A stretch of 23,601 nucleotides of DNA from REEB509 sp044370335 (lineage in GTDB: Bacteria; Pseudomonadota; Alphaproteobacteria; Caulobacterales; Aquidulcibacteraceae). The notes beneath the pieces are model-generated. The model was not told the origin of the DNA. It searched no databases and worked only from the letters and a program-made list of their open reading frames with translations. The stretch covers positions 1 to 23,601 of the forward strand of contig JBILVS010000036.1 of the NCBI GenBank assembly GCA_044370335.1, read 5' to 3'. Below are positions 23,350-23,601 of this stretch, piece by piece (position 1 is the first letter of the stretch; every line of letters begins with the position of its first letter). Made by a program: the position numbers and the translations under genes.

Positions 23350-23601
23350 TCTCATCTCCTCCCAGCGGTCGTTAGCCATTCCGGACTAACAGCTCGCCAT
23401 AGATGCGCCTTGATCTACTAGAAGCTGGCCACGCGATTTCCGCCTTGAGCATAACGCGATCGCTGGCACGGGGAGGAAATTCGCCCACCTCTGGCAGTCG
23501 ATCCGTTGATACGCTGCGGTCGCTCGTGCAGTTCGATCCTTGACGCCATGACTTCAAACACGACCGTCACAATTTCCCCTATGCCATGAGCGCTTCGGCG
23601 T
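23350..23601. other. Upstream region of the hydrogenase gene
   Basis: Probably holds the hydrogenase promoter on the minus strand. GGAGG at 23362-23358 serves as its ribosome binding site. A minus-strand frame (23372-23557) and a possible plus-strand ATG at 23586 running off the edge show no recognisable content. No convincing sigma-54 or FNR site was found. Confidence 0.4.

Noticed and set aside
23410..23423. FNR/FixK-like site TTGATCTACTAGAA upstream of hydA
   Set aside because: One half-site is perfect but the other matches only 2 of 5 positions. It is too weak to call without other copies for comparison.

Overview
The window is GC-rich, gene-dense DNA from an alphaproteobacterium, most like Caulobacterales/Hyphomonadaceae. 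The support for that is an imuA-imuB-dnaE2 mutagenesis cassette behind a GTTC-N7-GTTC LexA operator, the direct-repeat form typical of Alphaproteobacteria. The genus cannot be read from the sequence.

Bases 1-8563 look like chromosomal backbone. On the minus strand lies the SOS translesion cassette imuA-imuB-dnaE2, with dnaE2 running off the left edge. Diverging from the same LexA box is a translationally coupled pair: a small SAM-methyltransferase-like protein, then a single-pass membrane protein whose cytoplasmic part resembles a TIR domain without its catalytic glutamate. Next come a Nudix hydrolase, a clearly dead SDR gene (amber codon plus internal deletion), an orphan Hpt phosphotransfer protein and an NnrU-family membrane protein.

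Bases 8723-11044 are a decayed island at a tRNA-Lys(CTT) gene. It holds a 3' stub of a tyrosine recombinase, an apparently intact VapBC-type toxin-antitoxin pair with a palindromic operator, about 400 bp of emptier, more AT-rich DNA, and an AAA-type ATPase pseudogene without its P-loop. Bases 11045-11828 hold non-coding DNA and a TetR-like C-terminal fragment.

Bases 11886-18784 form a carbohydrate-utilisation locus. A divergent AraC regulator faces five tightly overlapping genes: an SLC45-like MFS sugar transporter, a PhyH-type Fe(II)/2-oxoglutarate dioxygenase, a xylose-isomerase-like TIM-barrel protein, a GH92 alpha-mannosidase and a Pr6Pr membrane protein. A plausible reading is trimming of alpha-mannosides outside the cytoplasm, uptake, then unusual oxidative or isomerising processing. 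The substrate is unknown.

Bases 18785-20340 are a rearranged zone: a solitary HigB/RelE-like toxin, an IS110-family 5' fragment with a hairpin that can hide its ribosome binding site, and an IS3-family remnant. The IS3 remnant cuts off a P-type cation ATPase gene after its actuator domain.

Bases 21277-23349 encode the most striking protein: a multi-cluster [FeFe]-hydrogenase with every H-cluster and proton-relay motif intact, plus an extra C-terminal SnoaL/NTF2-like domain. No hydE, hydF or hydG maturase gene is present in the window.
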